Below the pieces are notes generated by a model that ran no database searches, had not been told where the DNA came from, and saw only the letters and a program-made list of their open reading frames with translations. A stretch of DNA of 64,000 bases from BJGV01 sp003230615 (GTDB taxonomy: Bacteria; Pseudomonadota; Gammaproteobacteria; Burkholderiales; Nitrosomonadaceae): contig OY760140.1 in NCBI GenBank assembly GCA_963663215.1, forward strand, positions 1,798,001-1,862,000. Reading direction: 5' to 3'. A program made the position numbers and the translations under genes. Each line of letters opens with the position of its first letter. The first letter of the stretch is position 1. Shown in pieces: positions 19,094 to 28,835 of the stretch.

Positions 19094-19780
19094 TTGAGCC
19101 AAGTGCGGCTCACAATTACGACATTGGATGACATAAAAACTAACCGGGATACTTCGACACATGATATTTGTGTTCAGCATGGCGAAGAAATACTGGCTTC
19201 GCAGCTGCTACTAATCAAGGACAAGGAGTATGATTTTGCACCCCCATTTCGGGAAATGACGATTCATCTCTATTTGGTTGGAGTCATGTGGCGTCATGGT
19301 GAGAACCTTAACTTGTCAACAAATCCTCGTGAACATGCTTTTGCATCACTACACACGATGCTCGTGAAAAATGGCATGAGTGATAAAAATGCCAAGAAAC
19401 GAATCGAATTTCTAGGCAATATGTCCCAGACAGAAGACAATAGTGACACACTTGTCGTGACTACTGGTTACCAGGCCATGTTGGATGATAATAGTTTGGC
19501 CATGATTTTAGAGGAGTATCGTGATGAGATGCGTGTTTCTGGCGCTCTCTGGCGGTTTTATAACCGTGGTAAAAAAATTATGTTCATTGGTGGAGCTGTT
19601 GCCGCTTTTATTGCGATCTGGCTTGTTACAATTTTCATACCATCAACTAGTGGGATTGTCATACTTGCAGCAGGGATATTTGCTGCTGCACTAGTTATTG
19701 TACCAACATTTTTGATAGGGACTTTGGTATATCGGTTAAAGTTCAAAAAAACACCTGCTTCAACCCAGTCTCGGTCATGA
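19094..19780 (+). CDS. Hypothetical two-helix membrane protein
   Basis: No family was recognised. The N-terminal 150 residues are polar and probably cytoplasmic. Two adjacent transmembrane helices follow (about residues 160-182 and 187-212), then a short basic tail. The start is uncertain: TTG 19094 or GTG 19103, neither with a clear Shine-Dalgarno sequence. It stands alone between divergent and unrelated neighbours. Confidence 0.65.
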   Translation: MSQVRLTITTLDDIKTNRDTSTHDICVQHGEEILASQLLLIKDKEYDFAPPFREMTIHLYLVGVMWRHGENLNLSTNPREHAFASLHTMLVKNGMSDKNAKKRIEFLGNMSQTEDNSDTLVVTTGYQAMLDDNSLAMILEEYRDEMRVSGALWRFYNRGKKIMFIGGAVAAFIAIWLVTIFIPSTSGIVILAAGIFAAALVIVPTFLIGTLVYRLKFKKTPASTQSRS

Positions 19781-19992
19781 ATATTAATTGTGAATTTAGC
19801 ACCAAGTTGCTCGTGGTTGTTTCCCCTTGACTAGTACTACTAGTATTTGGCGATCTGGAAATTGCTCGAAATCTGAATTTTGTGGTATCACACTCTTAAC
19901 TGGGTCTACGCCAGCAGTAGATGCTGTGACTGGAAAAAGAATAATAATTACCCATACAAATTCTTAAATATATAGTCAATTTATAGCAAATT

Positions 19993-20877
19993 ATGAGTGC
20001 TGTGATTATAGATGGAAACGCAATTGCTAGTGCTCTACGAGCCGAGTGGAAGGTTCGCGCAGAAAACCTGAAAGAACAAGGTATACAACCAGGGCTAGCA
20101 GTGGTCATTGTTGGGGATAATCAGGCTTCCAGTATTTATGTGCGTAACAAGGCAAGGGCTTGTCGTGAAACTGGTATTTATTCCGAAGTACACGAGTTTC
20201 CTGAAAGCGCAAGTGAAAACGAAGTGCTGCACCATATTCACGAGTTAAATGAAAATCCTAAAATCCATGGCATCTTGGTTCAATTGCCATTGCCGCGACA
20301 TTTTGAAGACAAGAAATTAATATCATACATCGCTGTGGAAAAGGACGTGGATGGCTTCCATTTCAACAATATTGGCGCGCTTGTCACTGGTAATGCGGTG
20401 TTTCCACCCTGTACTCCTTATGGTGTGATGAAAATGTTGGAAAAGAGTGGCATTCAGGTTGAGGGACAGCATGCAGTAGTGGTAGGGCGAAGCAATATCG
20501 TTGGCAAACCAATGGCACTAATGTTGTTGGAGAAGAATGCGACTGTTACCATTTGTACATCGAAAACACGTGATCTAGCTGGGCACACAGGGCGTGCCGA
20601 CATTCTGGTGGTGGCAACTGGCAAACCTAAAATGATTACTGCTGACATGGTTAAGCCCAACGCAACAGTGATAGATGTAGGCATAAACCGCATGCCTAAC
20701 GGCAAGCTTGCAGGGGATGTAGATTTTGATTCGGTTAAGGAGAAAGCAGGGTATATAACACCGGTACCAGGTGGAGTGGGACCAATGACAATTGCCATGT
20801 TGTTACGCAATACCATTGAGGCAGCAAGTCGTGTCCAAGCTGGAGCTTTGTCACGGATTAACACGGTTAATAAATAA
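19993..20877 (+). CDS. folD: Methylenetetrahydrofolate dehydrogenase / cyclohydrolase
   Basis: FolD converts 5,10-methylene-THF to 10-formyl-THF using NADP, feeding purine and fMet synthesis. The catalytic region SSIYVRNKARACRETGI holds the conserved Tyr and Lys. VVVGRSNIVGKPMALML is the NADP motif and TPVPGGVGPMTIAMLL the C-terminal signature. The 294-residue length is normal. No THF riboswitch was recognised upstream. aceE follows 25 bases later. Confidence 0.96.
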   Translation: MSAVIIDGNAIASALRAEWKVRAENLKEQGIQPGLAVVIVGDNQASSIYVRNKARACRETGIYSEVHEFPESASENEVLHHIHELNENPKIHGILVQLPLPRHFEDKKLISYIAVEKDVDGFHFNNIGALVTGNAVFPPCTPYGVMKMLEKSGIQVEGQHAVVVGRSNIVGKPMALMLLEKNATVTICTSKTRDLAGHTGRADILVVATGKPKMITADMVKPNATVIDVGINRMPNGKLAGDVDFDSVKEKAGYITPVPGGVGPMTIAMLLRNTIEAASRVQAGALSRINTVNK

Positions 20878-20902
20878 CACGTAACAATTATGAGGTCGAA
20901 GC

Positions 20903-23575
20903 ATGGAACCTACACCCGATATTGACCCACAGGAAACACAAGAATGGCTCGATGCGCTAGAGTCTGTACTAGTACACGAGGGGACAGAAAGAGCGCATTA
21001 CTTACTGGGAAAACTAGTAGAAAGGGCGCGAAGATCTGGTGCTTATCTTCCTTATAGTGCTACAACTGCATACTTAAATACTATCCCACCCGGTAAGGAG
21101 GAGAGCTCGCCTGGAGATCATGCGCTGGAACACCGCATCCGTTCTTACGTGCGCTGGAACGCTATGGCCATGGTATTGCGCGCAAACAGAAAAACAAATG
21201 TCGGCGGCCATATCGCCACCTTTGCTTCTGCTGCAACACTCTACGATGTTGGCTACAATCATTTTTGGCACGCTGCTAGCAAAAATCATGGCGGTGACCT
21301 GGTACTTGTACAAGGGCACTCTTCACCTGGTATTTATGCTCGCGCTTTTATACTAGGGGAATTGACTGAGGAACAGCTGGATAATTTTCGCCAAGAGGTG
21401 GGGGGGAAGGGTCTGTCTTCCTATCCCCATCCTTGGTTGATGCCAGATTTCTGGCGTTTTCCAACAGTTTCAATGGGGTTGGGACCTTTGATGGCAATCT
21501 ACCAAGCTCGTTTCATGAAATATCTTGATAGTCGTGGTTTAGCCAAAACTCAGGGTCGAAAAGTCTGGGCCTTTATGGGTGATGGTGAAATGGACGAACC
21601 AGAATCACTGGGCGCAATTTCGTTGGCCTCACGTGAGAATTTGGATAATTTGATATTTATCGTCAATTGCAATCTACAGCGTCTTGATGGACCAGTACGC
21701 GGGAATAGCAAAATTATTCAGGAACTCGAAGGCAGTTTTCGTGGGGCTGGCTGGAATGTAATCAAGGTAATTTGGGGTTCTTACTGGGATCCGTTACTAG
21801 CAAAAGATACCAAAGGTTTGCTGCAGAAACGCATGATGGAATGTGTTGACGGCGAATACCAGACCTTCAAATCCAGAGATGGTTCTTATGTACGGAAGCA
21901 CTTCTTTGGAAAATACCCTGAATTATTAAAAATGGTAGCAAATATGTCTGATGACGATATTTGGAGGTTAAATCGAGGAGGACATGACCCGCACAAGGTG
22001 TATGCCGCCTATGCATCAGCAGTAAAGCACAAAGGACAACCAACAGTGATACTTGCCAAGACAATTAAAGGCTATGGTATGGGTGAAGCAGGTGAGGCGC
22101 AAAACATTACGCATCAGCAAAAGAAGATGGGAACCACTTCTATAAAAGCATTTCGTGACCGTTTTCGCTTGCCAGTACCGAACGACAAAATAAACGAAAT
22201 GCCATATCTCATGTTCGAGAAAGACTCACCCGAGTTAGCTTATATACGGGCAAAGCGCAATTCACTGGGAGGGCTTCTCCATCGCCACCAACGGCATGAT
22301 GCAGAAGCATTACAAATACCGCCATTATCAGCATTTGAGGCGTTACTCAAAGCCAGCGATGAAGGGCGAGAATCCTCCACTACCATGGTGTTTGTGCGCA
22401 TACTCAATATCTTGGTGAAGGATAAAATCATCAGTAAGAGAATAGTACCAATTGTAGCAGACGAATCACGTACATTTGGTATGGAAGGTATGTTCCGGCA
22501 GTTAGGTATATGGTCGTCAACAGGGCAACTCTACACGCCAGAGGATGCCGATAAGTTGATGTACTACAAGGAAGACAAAAATGGCCAGATTTTGCAAGAG
22601 GGCATTAATGAAGCGGGTGCCATGTCGTCATGGATAGCGGCAGCAACCGCTTATAGTGCTCATGGTGTACAGATGATTCCTTTTTATATTTTTTATTCAA
22701 TGTTTGGTTTTCAGCGTATTGGCGATCTTGCCTGGGCAGCAGGGGATATGCGTTGCCGTGGTTTTTTGATGGGTGGCACCGCTGGGCGGACTACCTTGAA
22801 TGGAGAAGGCCTACAACATCAGGATGGCCACAGCCATCTGGTTGCCTCCACTATTCCCAACTGCGTATCTTATGATCCCACGTTTGCATATGAGCTTGTA
22901 GTTATTATTCAAGACGGTCTGCGCCGTATGTATCAAGAGCAGGAAGATGTGTATTACTACATAACCGTGATGAACGAAAATTACTCGCATCCAGAAATTC
23001 CAAAAGGTACCGAGCAAGGCATATTGAAGGGCATGTATCTATTTCGTGAGGGTAGTAACGAAAGAGGAAAAAATTCGATACTAAGAGTACAACTGCTTGG
23101 CTCTGGAACCGTCCTGCGTGAAGTTATCGCAGCGGCAGAGATTCTAAAAGAAGAATATGGTGTTACCGCTGATATCTGGAGCGTCACTAGTTTTAACGAA
23201 TTGCGTCGTGAAGCGCTGGGGATAACACGTTGGAATATGCTGCACCCAACAGAACCAGCAAAACTATCTTACGTGGGATCTTGTCTAGAGGGACGAGAGG
23301 GACCTGTAGTGGCGGCAACTGATTATATGAAAACCTTTGCAGATCAGATTCGTGAATTTGTGCCAAGGCAATATAAAGTGTTGGGAACCGATGGTTTCGG
23401 ACGCTCCGATACACGCGAAAAACTGCGCCAGTTTTTTGAGGTAGATCGTCACTACATTACCGTTGCTTCGCTTAAAGCTCTGGCAGAAGAGGACAGAATA
23501 TCGCCAGAGATAGTGGTAGGGGCGATGGATAAATACGGTATTGATCCGGATAAGCCAAATCCAGTAAAGGTATAA
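20903..23575 (+). CDS. aceE: Pyruvate dehydrogenase E1 component, homodimeric type
   Basis: E1 decarboxylates pyruvate with thiamine diphosphate and acetylates the lipoyl arm of E2. The ThDP motif GDGEMDEPES lies near residue 226. The N-terminal PQETQEWLDALESV and the IPFYIFYSMFGFQRIGDL and TTLNGEGLQHQDGHS segments are diagnostic of AceE. The 890 residues match proteobacterial homodimeric E1. aceF follows. No lpd (E3) gene is next to them. Confidence 0.97.
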   Translation: MEPTPDIDPQETQEWLDALESVLVHEGTERAHYLLGKLVERARRSGAYLPYSATTAYLNTIPPGKEESSPGDHALEHRIRSYVRWNAMAMVLRANRKTNVGGHIATFASAATLYDVGYNHFWHAASKNHGGDLVLVQGHSSPGIYARAFILGELTEEQLDNFRQEVGGKGLSSYPHPWLMPDFWRFPTVSMGLGPLMAIYQARFMKYLDSRGLAKTQGRKVWAFMGDGEMDEPESLGAISLASRENLDNLIFIVNCNLQRLDGPVRGNSKIIQELEGSFRGAGWNVIKVIWGSYWDPLLAKDTKGLLQKRMMECVDGEYQTFKSRDGSYVRKHFFGKYPELLKMVANMSDDDIWRLNRGGHDPHKVYAAYASAVKHKGQPTVILAKTIKGYGMGEAGEAQNITHQQKKMGTTSIKAFRDRFRLPVPNDKINEMPYLMFEKDSPELAYIRAKRNSLGGLLHRHQRHDAEALQIPPLSAFEALLKASDEGRESSTTMVFVRILNILVKDKIISKRIVPIVADESRTFGMEGMFRQLGIWSSTGQLYTPEDADKLMYYKEDKNGQILQEGINEAGAMSSWIAAATAYSAHGVQMIPFYIFYSMFGFQRIGDLAWAAGDMRCRGFLMGGTAGRTTLNGEGLQHQDGHSHLVASTIPNCVSYDPTFAYELVVIIQDGLRRMYQEQEDVYYYITVMNENYSHPEIPKGTEQGILKGMYLFREGSNERGKNSILRVQLLGSGTVLREVIAAAEILKEEYGVTADIWSVTSFNELRREALGITRWNMLHPTEPAKLSYVGSCLEGREGPVVAATDYMKTFADQIREFVPRQYKVLGTDGFGRSDTREKLRQFFEVDRHYITVASLKALAEEDRISPEIVVGAMDKYGIDPDKPNPVKV

Positions 23576-23641
23576 AAAGACTTTGTGCATAGAAATAAGT
23601 TATTGTTCTCTAAACATGGAAGCAAAGGCGAAGGAAGAAGC

Positions 23642-24946
23642 GTGGCAGAGATTAAACAGGTATTAGTTCCCGATATCGGAGACTTCAAAAATATTCCCAT
23701 AATCGAGTTACTGGTGAGACCAGGCGACAAGATCAAAGGAGAAGACCCGCTGATATCGCTAGAATCTGATAAGGCAACAATAGAAGTACCTTCTCCTTAT
23801 GCGGGTATAGTCAAAGAAATAAATGTTCGGGTGGGCGACAAAGTCTCTGAAGGCACGCTCATTTTAGTAATGGAAGTCAATGAAACAGATAGTTCAGCCG
23901 CGGTTGTTCCACTGTCCGCACCAGTCACCCACTCTGCTCCTGTAGAAACTATTCCTAATCCAGTTCAAGTTTTTAACCTGCAGCTTGCTAGTAAGCCTTC
24001 GATAGCCCCTATGCCAGTAAACGAAACTGCTTTTAACCAGGCGCATGCCAGCCCCTCCGTTCGCCGCTTTGCACGTGAATTAGGTGTAAATCTTGGTCTG
24101 GTTGGTGGTAGCGGCCCTAAAAAACGCATACTTAAGGAAGACATAAAGACTTACGTCAAAGTCGAATTATCTAAACCAATTGGTAGAGGCGATGGCGTAG
24201 AATTAAATCTGCTACCTTGGCCTGAAGTTGATTTTGCCAAATTTGGACCGGTGAAATTAAAACCGCTATTACGTATCCAAAAAATGGCTGGGGCAAATTT
24301 ACACCGTAATTGGGTAATGATTCCGCATGTCACACAGTTTGACGAGGCCGACATCACCGATCTTGAAGCTCAACGTAAGGGCTTTAACGAAACTGTACAG
24401 AAAGGCGGCGTCAAGCTCACAATATTGGCCTTCCTGATGCATGCTACGATGCTAGCGTTAAAAGAATTTCCAGATTTTAATGCATCACTTGATAAAAGTA
24501 ATGGCGATATGAATTTGGTGATTAAGAACTACTACCACCTTGGCTTTGCAGTTGATACATCAAGCGGACTGATGGTGCCAGTGATCCGTGATGTGGATCA
24601 AAAAGGTGTAGTTGCCATTGCAAAAGAACTAGGTAATCTAGCTGTACATGCCCGTGAGGGCAAGCTGAAGCCTGCTGAAGTGCAGGGTGCAAGCTTTACC
24701 ATTTCAAGTTTAGGAAGTATTGGGGGAACAGCTTTCACACCTATTATTAATGCACCGGAAGTTGCAATTCTTGGTGTTTCTCGTGCCAGCATCAGGCCAG
24801 TATATCGTGATGGCCAGTTTGTTCCACGTTTAATGTTACCGTTATCACTGTCCTACGATCACAGAGTGATCGACGGAGTATCTGCTGCACGCTTTACTGG
24901 GTATATGGTTAAGGAGCTTGCCAACATGTCTCGTGCTCTTTTGTGA
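23642..24946 (+). CDS. aceF: Pyruvate dehydrogenase E2, dihydrolipoamide acetyltransferase
   Basis: E2 transfers the acetyl group from the lipoyl arm to CoA and forms the complex core. There is a single lipoyl domain with the target lysine in ESDKATIEVPS near residue 43. A peripheral-subunit-binding domain follows (ASPSVRRFARELGVNL). The catalytic domain ends with the active-site motif DHRVIDG. I chose GTG 23642, preceded by AGGAAGAAG. An upstream in-frame start at 23585 would add 19 residues unlike the family. One lipoyl domain is fewer than in E. coli but common in betaproteobacteria. Confidence 0.95.
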   Translation: MAEIKQVLVPDIGDFKNIPIIELLVRPGDKIKGEDPLISLESDKATIEVPSPYAGIVKEINVRVGDKVSEGTLILVMEVNETDSSAAVVPLSAPVTHSAPVETIPNPVQVFNLQLASKPSIAPMPVNETAFNQAHASPSVRRFARELGVNLGLVGGSGPKKRILKEDIKTYVKVELSKPIGRGDGVELNLLPWPEVDFAKFGPVKLKPLLRIQKMAGANLHRNWVMIPHVTQFDEADITDLEAQRKGFNETVQKGGVKLTILAFLMHATMLALKEFPDFNASLDKSNGDMNLVIKNYYHLGFAVDTSSGLMVPVIRDVDQKGVVAIAKELGNLAVHAREGKLKPAEVQGASFTISSLGSIGGTAFTPIINAPEVAILGVSRASIRPVYRDGQFVPRLMLPLSLSYDHRVIDGVSAARFTGYMVKELANMSRALL

Positions 24947-24980
24947 GAGAAAATCTTTACGGTAAGAATGCCGAGATAAG

Positions 24981-25006
24981 AAGGGCACTAATAGAAGCCC
25001 TTTTTG
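24981..25006 (+). terminator. Rho-independent terminator after aceF
   Basis: AAGGGC pairs with GCCCTT around a 10-base loop and runs into five T. It lies 35 bases after the aceF stop. An upstream alternative start for nadD (25004) would fall inside this hairpin, which supports the later start at 25037. Confidence 0.78.
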
Positions 25007-25036
25007 TTCTTCTGTGTTGCTTTACCCCAAGAGGCA

Positions 25037-25702
25037 ATGTCTAAATCTAAGTTACCTCTTGTTGGTATCTTTGGTGGTACTTTTGATCCTATACATTATG
25101 GCCATTTGCGGGTAGCTGAAGAAATTATTGAAGACATTGGCTTACAAAAGATGTACTTTATTCCTGCCGGTGTGCCGCCATTACGACATGCTCCTATTGC
25201 ATCACCACAACATCGTGCCGAGATTGTGCGTATCGAAATTCAAGACAATTCCAGATTTGTTTTGGATGAACGTGAAATTAATCGTGGTGGAATTAGTTAC
25301 AGCATAGATTCGTTATATGAACTCAAGCAGGAATTAGGAAAAAAAATCGTACTATGTTTTGTTATAGGAGTAGATGCCTTTATAAAACTTGACGAGTGGA
25401 ATAATTGGCACGAGCTTTTTAATTTGTGTCATTTTATTATTGCTGCTCGTCCAGGCCATGTGCTTACGTCAAATCATGATGTGTTACCGAAAGAGTTAAA
25501 AGACGAATGCTCTCGGCGTTGGGTGTCTAGTGTTGATAGTCTCAGAAACACGACTAGCGGGTTGATATTTGTCGTGCCGACAACAATGCTAGATATTTCT
25601 GCAACCGTTATTCGTGCACGTATAGCTGCCGGCAAAAGTGTGCGTTATTTAATTCCTGATGCAGCTCTCAATCATATTGCAGCAAGTCAATTGTATATAT
25701 AA
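25037..25702 (+). CDS. nadD: Nicotinate-nucleotide adenylyltransferase
   Basis: NadD adenylylates nicotinate mononucleotide to deamido-NAD. The nucleotidyltransferase HxGH motif is in GGTFDPIHYGHLRVAEE at the N-terminus, and the C-terminal ISATVIRARI corresponds to ISxTxxR. The ATG at 25037 follows an AAGAGG Shine-Dalgarno sequence. It starts the conserved run nadD-rsfS-rlmH-maf-rng. Confidence 0.95.
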   Translation: MSKSKLPLVGIFGGTFDPIHYGHLRVAEEIIEDIGLQKMYFIPAGVPPLRHAPIASPQHRAEIVRIEIQDNSRFVLDEREINRGGISYSIDSLYELKQELGKKIVLCFVIGVDAFIKLDEWNNWHELFNLCHFIIAARPGHVLTSNHDVLPKELKDECSRRWVSSVDSLRNTTSGLIFVVPTTMLDISATVIRARIAAGKSVRYLIPDAALNHIAASQLYI

Positions 25703-25707
25703 GGTAT

Positions 25708-26070
25708 ATGAAGCTTAATCAGCTATTAAAAACAGTTGTTTCAGCGTTGGAGGATGTCAAGGCACATGATATCCAGGTGCTGGACGTGACAAATATAACT
25801 ACTTTCTTTGACCGTATGGTAATCGCAAGTGCAGTTTCAACTCGTCAGGCCAAAGCGCTGGCAAACAATGTACATGAGAAAGTGAAAGTTGCAGGGGGCG
25901 TGGTGTATGGTATAGAAGGTGAGCAATCTGGTGAATGGATGTTGTTGGACTTAGGGGATATACTGGTACACATAATGCTGCCTGCTACGCGCTCGCATTA
26001 TGATCTTGAGGAGTTATGGACTGAATTAGAAACGACGATGGCAGAGAAAGTTACTATAGATCAATCTTAA
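25708..26070 (+). CDS. rsfS: Ribosomal silencing factor RsfS
   Basis: RsfS binds uL14 on the 50S subunit and blocks subunit joining in starvation. The family pattern is visible in the N-terminal LEDVKAHDIQVLDV, the ARRM-like MVIASAVSTRQAKAL and the C-terminal EGEQSGEWMLLDLGDILVHIM. The 120 residues are typical. It starts 5 bases after nadD and is surely co-translated. Confidence 0.95.
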   Translation: MKLNQLLKTVVSALEDVKAHDIQVLDVTNITTFFDRMVIASAVSTRQAKALANNVHEKVKVAGGVVYGIEGEQSGEWMLLDLGDILVHIMLPATRSHYDLEELWTELETTMAEKVTIDQS

Positions 26071-26183
26071 AACACCGTTTTTTCATGTCATATTGTGACT
26101 GCCAGTTATAAATTGAATTTTGCTACTAGAAAAGCGAAATCAACTAAATACGGTCATATTGGGTAAATTAAGGTGTTTTTACC

Positions 26184-26654
26184 ATGAAATTCATTATATT
26201 GTCGGTGGGTAACAAAATGCCAGAATGGGTGGAAGCTGGTTTTGTAGAATACACAATGCGCATGTCACAAAAGTTGCCTGTTGAACTGCTGAAAATTAAG
26301 CCGGAGAAACGTAGTAAAAATAAAAATATTGAGCAGGTACTTTGTGCTGAAGCTGTACGTATCAAAGCAGCATTACCGCCTAAGTGTCGTACAGTTGTGA
26401 TGGATGAGCACGGCAGACAATGGACTACGGCCAAGTTAGCAGATTCAATCACTGGGTGGATGAGAAACGGTGGCGATACTGTATTTATCATAGGTGGTGC
26501 GGATGGGTTAGACTCCGGAATTAAGAATTCAGCAGATGAAGTTCTGGCGCTGTCTGCACTGACTTTACCACATGGTTTGGTACGAGTGTTGTTAGCAGAA
26601 CAGCTATACCGTGCGGTATCACTTATTAAGCGGCATCCTTATCATCGAAAATAA
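26184..26654 (+). CDS. rlmH: 23S rRNA pseudouridine1915 N3-methyltransferase
   Basis: RlmH is a SPOUT-fold enzyme that methylates pseudouridine 1915 of 23S rRNA using SAM on the assembled 70S ribosome. FIIGGADGLDS is the SAM-knot motif and the C-terminal EQLYRAVSLIKRHPYHRK is the family ending. The 156 residues fit. It lies 113 bases after rsfS in a conserved gene order. Confidence 0.95.
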   Translation: MKFIILSVGNKMPEWVEAGFVEYTMRMSQKLPVELLKIKPEKRSKNKNIEQVLCAEAVRIKAALPPKCRTVVMDEHGRQWTTAKLADSITGWMRNGGDTVFIIGGADGLDSGIKNSADEVLALSALTLPHGLVRVLLAEQLYRAVSLIKRHPYHRK

Positions 26655-26727
26655 AGGTAAATATAAAATTAAATTATGATTAGAATATCTCTTCAAATGA
26701 ATATTAATTTTTAAGGGATCAACCATC

Positions 26728-27354
26728 ATGGCTCTTCCAGAAAATCGAATTTATCTTGCTTCTCGTAGCCCTCGTAGACGTGAATTATTGAAACAGATCG
26801 GGATAAATTTTGAAATTTTGTTGATGCGTGAGACTTTGCCGCGCCCAGCAGATGTTGACGAAACTCCAGTGAAGGATGAGTCGCCGACAGATTATGTTAG
26901 TCGAATTGCCCGAGCAAAAGCGGAGGCAGGGTGGATGCGGTTAGTGCAGCGCGGACTACCCCTCAAGCCGTTGCTTGTGGCAGATACGATAGTGGGGTTC
27001 AAGGGACGTATTTTTGGTAAACCAGAAAACCCTGCTCATGCGGAAGAGATATTGACAGCACTTTCCGGCCAGACCCGCCAAGTATTGACCGCGGTAGTGG
27101 TTACTTCACAGGGGAAAATAAAGGAATGTCTATCTACTTCTACAGTGCGATTTCGTGACATTAGCCAGAGTGAAATCCAGAGCTACCTTATAAGCAGTGA
27201 ATCGTACGACAAAGCAGGTGCCTACGCGATTCAAGGAAAAGCAGCAGTTTTCATAATGGAGTTTTCCGGAAGCTATAGTGATGTATTAGGATTACCGCTA
27301 TTTGAAGCAGCGCAGTTACTAGAAAAATTTAACATAAATATTCTCCAAAGTTGA
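26728..27354 (+). CDS. Maf-family nucleoside triphosphate pyrophosphatase
   Basis: Maf proteins hydrolyse dTTP/UTP or modified nucleotides to monophosphates. The N-terminal YLASRSPRRRELLKQIG is the signature, VADTIV carries the catalytic aspartate, and IQGKAAVFI and the final GLPLFEAAQLL complete the fold. The 208 residues are slightly long, with a small insert after DVDETP. Which subfamily (YhdE or YceF) is not fully settled, although the rng neighbour favours YhdE. Confidence 0.92.
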   Translation: MALPENRIYLASRSPRRRELLKQIGINFEILLMRETLPRPADVDETPVKDESPTDYVSRIARAKAEAGWMRLVQRGLPLKPLLVADTIVGFKGRIFGKPENPAHAEEILTALSGQTRQVLTAVVVTSQGKIKECLSTSTVRFRDISQSEIQSYLISSESYDKAGAYAIQGKAAVFIMEFSGSYSDVLGLPLFEAAQLLEKFNINILQS

Positions 27355-27379
27355 CAACAATCTATAGCGCATCACATTT

Positions 27380-28834
27380 ATGAGCAAGGAAATTCTTGTC
27401 AACATAACCCCACAAGAGACTCGTGTTGCAGTGATAGAGCAAGGGGTAGTTCAAGAATTGCACATAGAGCGTACTGGCAATCTTGGCAAAATTGGAAATA
27501 TCTACAATGGTCGCGTCAGTCAGGTGTTACCTGGAATGCAATCCGCTTTCATTGATATTGGTCTTGATCGTGCTGCTTTTCTGCATGTAGCTGACATATG
27601 GGGGAATCACCAGGGCGGAAGCGTCGATAAATCCATAGATGAACTTCTACACGAAGGAGAAAGCATTTTAGTCCAAGTAATTAAGGATCCAATTGGTACT
27701 AAGGGCTCTCGATTGTCCACCAAGATCAGTATTGCAGGACGGGTGCTGGTATATCTTCCGCAAGAATCTAATATTGGTGTTTCCCTGCGCATTGAGGACG
27801 AAACCGAACGTGAGCTACTTCGGGAAAGGTTGAAACAGATACTTGCTGCTGATGAAAAAGGTGGCTACATAGTTCGCACCGTGGCAGGAACGGCAAGCGA
27901 GCATGATTTGCAAACAGACATAAAATATCTACATAAACAATGGTTCAATATTCAGAAGAAATTTTCGATTGCCTCTCCATCTGCGCTAATTTATCAGGAT
28001 TTAAATTTGAGCTATCGGGTTTTACGTGATTTTGTGACCGATGACACAGCACGTATTCTAGTAGATTCCCACGAAACATTTCAGAAAATGACCACATTTG
28101 CTCATGATTATATGGTGAATGTAAAGGGCCGGTTGGAGCATTATGCTGGAGAGCGCCCATTATTTGATCTAAACGGAGTGGATGACGAAATTGAAAGATC
28201 TTTGGCAAGACGAGTAAACTTGAAGTCTGGAGGTTATCTGATCTTTGATCAGACAGAGGCGCTAACTACCGTGGATGTGAATACTGGTGGGTTCATTGGT
28301 GTACGAAATTTTGACGACACCATTTTCAAAACTAATTTGGAAGCGGCGCAAGTAATTGCGCGCCAATTACGCTTACGAAATTTAGGCGGCATCATCATCA
28401 TTGATTTTATTGATATGGAAAATGTAGAGCACAGAAATGCTGTGCTTATGGAGCTCAAGAAAACTTTGTTGAAAGATCGGACGCGCATTACTGTTAATGG
28501 GTTTACTGCGCTGGGGCTTGTAGAGATGACTCGCAAGCGCACTCGAGAAAGCCTTGCACATACTTTGTGTGAACCCTGTCCTACTTGTCAGAGTCGTGGC
28601 GAGGTCAGAACTGCACAAACGATGTGTTATGAAATCCTGCGTGAATTGCTACGCGAATCTCGCCAATTTGACGCCCGTGAATTTCGTATTCTAGCATCAC
28701 AACAAGTAATTGATTTGTTCCTTGATGAAGAATCCCTAAGTCTTACTCAACTTGGCGACTTTATTGCGAAACCTATCAGTCTACAAGTGGAAACGACTTA
28801 TGTGCAGGAACAGTATGACGTTATTCTGATGTAG
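27380..28834 (+). CDS. rng: Ribonuclease G
   Basis: RNase G is an endonuclease that matures the 16S rRNA 5' end and decays some mRNAs. An S1 domain lies in the first 120 residues (GNIYNGRVSQVLPGMQSAFIDIG). The DNase I-like catalytic region has TVDVNTGGFIG and GGIIIIDFIDM with the metal-binding aspartates. The zinc-link CEPCPTCQSRG is near residue 398. The 484 residues fit RNase G, which lacks the long scaffold tail of RNase E. It ends the nadD-to-rng set and converges on the mtnA remnant. Confidence 0.95.
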   Translation: MSKEILVNITPQETRVAVIEQGVVQELHIERTGNLGKIGNIYNGRVSQVLPGMQSAFIDIGLDRAAFLHVADIWGNHQGGSVDKSIDELLHEGESILVQVIKDPIGTKGSRLSTKISIAGRVLVYLPQESNIGVSLRIEDETERELLRERLKQILAADEKGGYIVRTVAGTASEHDLQTDIKYLHKQWFNIQKKFSIASPSALIYQDLNLSYRVLRDFVTDDTARILVDSHETFQKMTTFAHDYMVNVKGRLEHYAGERPLFDLNGVDDEIERSLARRVNLKSGGYLIFDQTEALTTVDVNTGGFIGVRNFDDTIFKTNLEAAQVIARQLRLRNLGGIIIIDFIDMENVEHRNAVLMELKKTLLKDRTRITVNGFTALGLVEMTRKRTRESLAHTLCEPCPTCQSRGEVRTAQTMCYEILRELLRESRQFDAREFRILASQQVIDLFLDEESLSLTQLGDFIAKPISLQVETTYVQEQYDVILM

Positions 28835-28835
28835 C

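Noticed and set aside
19781..19992. Riboswitch before folD
   Set aside because: No THF riboswitch-like structure was seen, and the class is essentially Firmicute.
21265..21282. TGGCAC-N5-TAGCA match to a sigma-54 promoter inside aceE
   Set aside because: It lies within a conserved coding region, has no gene start downstream at a sensible distance and no shared upstream block.
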